DNA from: Verpa conica | Taxonomy: Eukaryota > Ascomycota > Pezizomycetes > Pezizales > Morchellaceae | Direction: 5' to 3' | Assembly: GCA_033030425.1 (NCBI GenBank) | Contig: JAUFSD010000001.1 | Span: 1,984,001-2,048,000, forward strand | Length of the DNA: 64,000 bases | In this document: piece after piece, positions 62,096-64,000 of the stretch | Layout of the letters: each line of letters opens with the position of its first letter | Position numbering within the stretch: the stretch's first letter is position 1 | The notes under the pieces: generated by a model | Told to the model about the DNA's origin: nothing | Databases searched by the model: none | Seen by the model: the letters and a program-made list of their open reading frames with translations, nothing else | Position numbers and translations under genes: made by a program

Positions 62096-64000
62096 ATGAA
62101 CAAATCATCCCTTGAACACAGGATGCTGAATCCTAGTTTTTTTGTCCCAGAAACATCCAAAGACTTTCCTGCTGGGACAATTGTTCTTCAGAGTGAATAT
62201 CTCACCTTACCAAAGGATAGCAAGTATGGGATTCCTGGTATCTTTCAACTCACAGTCGACGAAAATCTGCTTCATAGTCCATCATACAACCTAGTTGCCA
62301 AAGGAATATCGTTTGCAGGGCATGAAATCGTCCGCTGCATCATCATTCCAACTTCAGATATCACCACTATCCCTTGTAATCTCGATAATTTTAACGACAT
62401 CAACGAGGGTAGATTCTCAATCGAGAAGACAAGGTACATCTTAAATTCTTTCAAAGATGACTCTTCTACCATAAGGTCTGGTTTGTTTACGAGGATCAAG
62501 CTTGGTCTCGTGCTCCGAAGCGCAAGAGACTTGACTCAAAGGTTTCAGATTGATGGTGCTGTCTTGCTAGACCCTAAGCTTTCGAGTAGATTTCCATTTG
62601 AAGGCAGGCCGGTCTGCTTACTTGGGATGGACTTTATCACAAAGTATCCTTATCTCTTATATGTACCGAGGCCCGATTCTTCTGGGGCGATGGATTTTAT
62701 GATTGCAAGGGACCCATTTGCCTCCAGATCTTACAGTGTCAACGAGCAGTTTTACAAGACCGTTATTGTTCATGTCGATGGGCACCATGACAAAGATACA
62801 GGAAAGATTGGATGCGGTATTTTCTTCAAATCCGGCTCCGTCTTCAATATGTTATCAGGTGTGAGCAAGTATGATAGTTCCGGCAACAAACATGTGACAA
62901 AATTAAAAGAGCGCGGTATCCTAATGGCTATTATTAAGGCTCTTCATGTAGTTCGCAACTTTCCTGTAGGCCGCGACTTTAGGGGCGTGATTATCAGAAG
63001 TACAGACCCTACCATCGCTAGGTTGATGGCAGTGACACAAGTTACTATGAGGAGTGTTTTCACAGATTCAAAGAAAAATGGGGAGGGTGGCTTTGATCCC
63101 ATGGAAGGAGGGTACTATTATCCTACGGCTAATAGGGATTTGATGCTGTACTTCTGCCATACATTCCTTCAAAAGGAGCTTAGATTCAAGGTAACCTTCG
63201 AGGACTCAGAGAATTGTGGCGAGGCACGAGCAGCAAATATACTTGCTATTGCTGCATCTCAAATGGAAGAGTTTTTCATAGCAAAAAAAGCTAATGGTCT
63301 TATCGACAAAGGTTCATCCTTCCTCCAAGCTCAACTCAGAGAAAAGAATAAAGCTGCTTGTCCCGATATCACTTCCTTGGAAAATCGCGCTATATTAGAG
63401 GAGAGCTCTCTATATATTGGTCTTGGACTTGACGGATATTTTAATATCCAGCAGAAGAAAGCCCATGAAGTGATGGAAGCTGCAGATTTGGTAGGTGTAA
63501 ACCCCGAAGTCGCAGCACATAAACCCCTAGATGTACTTTCGAGTGAGGGCCCTGGTTTTAGCTCAAAAGGAACCGATTCAAAGAAAAAAATTGAGATGGA
63601 TATGAACACGGTCGATAAAAGGAGGGTCCTTGTGAAGAAAATGGATGCGACCGCTAGTACGAAACAGATCGTTGAAAATATTTTTGATAAGGGATTGGGG
63701 TCACATAAGGGTCAGATTTACAGAGACAGTCGAATTCCTATGAGAGGAATAGATGCAGGCCTGGTATTTTTCAAACCAGAATTAGGATACCATCATGAAG
63801 TACAAATAGATGGTCCGGTGTTTAAGAGAACGGAAAAGAAGATCTATAGAGAAGCAAAAACCCAAATTTCCAAGGCCAAAAAGGAAGGACAGTATAAGTA
63901 TGAGTCTGCTGAAGAACAAATGATAACTCGAATTTCTCAGATCAATGATGAGGACCTGGAGAAGCATAAAAACATTACTAAGGAAACCAATGCCAAGCTT
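62096..64000 (+). CDS. Long partial ORF with RNase H-like core, function unknown
   Basis: An uninterrupted frame of 635 codons from the ATG at 62096 that is still open at the window edge, so the C-terminus is missing. Residues about 1-220 match nothing I recognise (FPAGTIVLQSEYLTLP; GRPVCLLGMDFITKYPYL). Residues about 222-390 look like a ribonuclease H fold: VIVHVDG with Asp228, KIGCGIFF as the second strand, KERGILMAIIKAL with Glu272, VIIRSTD with Asp304, and ARAANILAIAA resembling the last helix, where the usual final Asp is Asn381. The rest is Lys/Glu-rich and probably helical. It could be a host RNase H-like protein or domesticated from a retroelement. No reverse transcriptase or integrase motif is seen. 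Confidence 0.75.
   Translation, partial: MNKSSLEHRMLNPSFFVPETSKDFPAGTIVLQSEYLTLPKDSKYGIPGIFQLTVDENLLHSPSYNLVAKGISFAGHEIVRCIIIPTSDITTIPCNLDNFNDINEGRFSIEKTRYILNSFKDDSSTIRSGLFTRIKLGLVLRSARDLTQRFQIDGAVLLDPKLSSRFPFEGRPVCLLGMDFITKYPYLLYVPRPDSSGAMDFMIARDPFASRSYSVNEQFYKTVIVHVDGHHDKDTGKIGCGIFFKSGSVFNMLSGVSKYDSSGNKHVTKLKERGILMAIIKALHVVRNFPVGRDFRGVIIRSTDPTIARLMAVTQVTMRSVFTDSKKNGEGGFDPMEGGYYYPTANRDLMLYFCHTFLQKELRFKVTFEDSENCGEARAANILAIAASQMEEFFIAKKANGLIDKGSSFLQAQLREKNKAACPDITSLENRAILEESSLYIGLGLDGYFNIQQKKAHEVMEAADLVGVNPEVAAHKPLDVLSSEGPGFSSKGTDSKKKIEMDMNTVDKRRVLVKKMDATASTKQIVENIFDKGLGSHKGQIYRDSRIPMRGIDAGLVFFKPELGYHHEVQIDGPVFKRTEKKIYREAKTQISKAKKEGQYKYESAEEQMITRISQINDEDLEKHKNITKETNAKL

Overview
The window looks like nuclear chromosomal DNA of a filamentous ascomycete (Pezizomycotina). 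Most genes carry several short GT..AG introns of about 45-90 bp. Several products belong to families typical of this group: a DUF3295 protein, an Asp f 2/Pra1-like secreted protein, a Gpc1/DUF2838 acyltransferase, a fungal G-gamma and a CysXXCys Rdx protein. I cannot name the genus. The long AT-rich, gene-poor tracts would suit an early-diverging class such as Pezizomycetes or Orbiliomycetes, but that is a guess. No rRNA, tRNA, CRISPR or prokaryotic feature was found.

Layout. 0-5.4 kb is compact housekeeping DNA: VPS5 (minus, cut by the left edge), CBF5 (minus) and GPC1 (plus, divergent from CBF5). 5.4-19.5 kb is gene-poor: a 334-bp TA-flanked inverted-repeat element, an element relic and a single six-exon cytochrome P450. 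20.5-31.4 kb carries a DUF3295 protein, SAR1 (plus), VPS23 (minus, convergent with SAR1) and RVS167 (minus). 31.4-40.7 kb is accessory and AT-rich: a second, unrelated inverted-repeat element, a short-chain dehydrogenase and a Pra1/Asp f 2-like secreted protein. 40.7-43.0 kb is a leucine-rich-repeat protein (minus). 43.0-51.3 kb holds no gene I can support. 51.3-64 kb carries G-gamma (minus), eIF3a (plus), MDM35 (minus), an Rdx/SelW-like protein (minus), a second copy of the first inverted-repeat element, and a long ORF that is still open at the right edge and has an RNase H-like core.

Intron-exon models were built by hand from GT..AG sites, reading phase and recalled family conservation. In every complete multi-exon model the exon lengths sum to a multiple of three. 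Functionally the conserved genes lean towards membrane traffic and lipid handling: retromer (VPS5), COPII (SAR1), ESCRT-I (VPS23), endocytosis (RVS167), phosphatidylcholine re-acylation (GPC1) and mitochondrial phospholipid transfer (MDM35). Translation and rRNA modification (eIF3a, CBF5) and G-protein signalling are also present. The P450, the dehydrogenase and the Pra1-like protein sit alone in AT-rich DNA and look like accessory genes. The least explained items are the RNase H-like ORF at the right edge and the two miniature inverted-repeat families.
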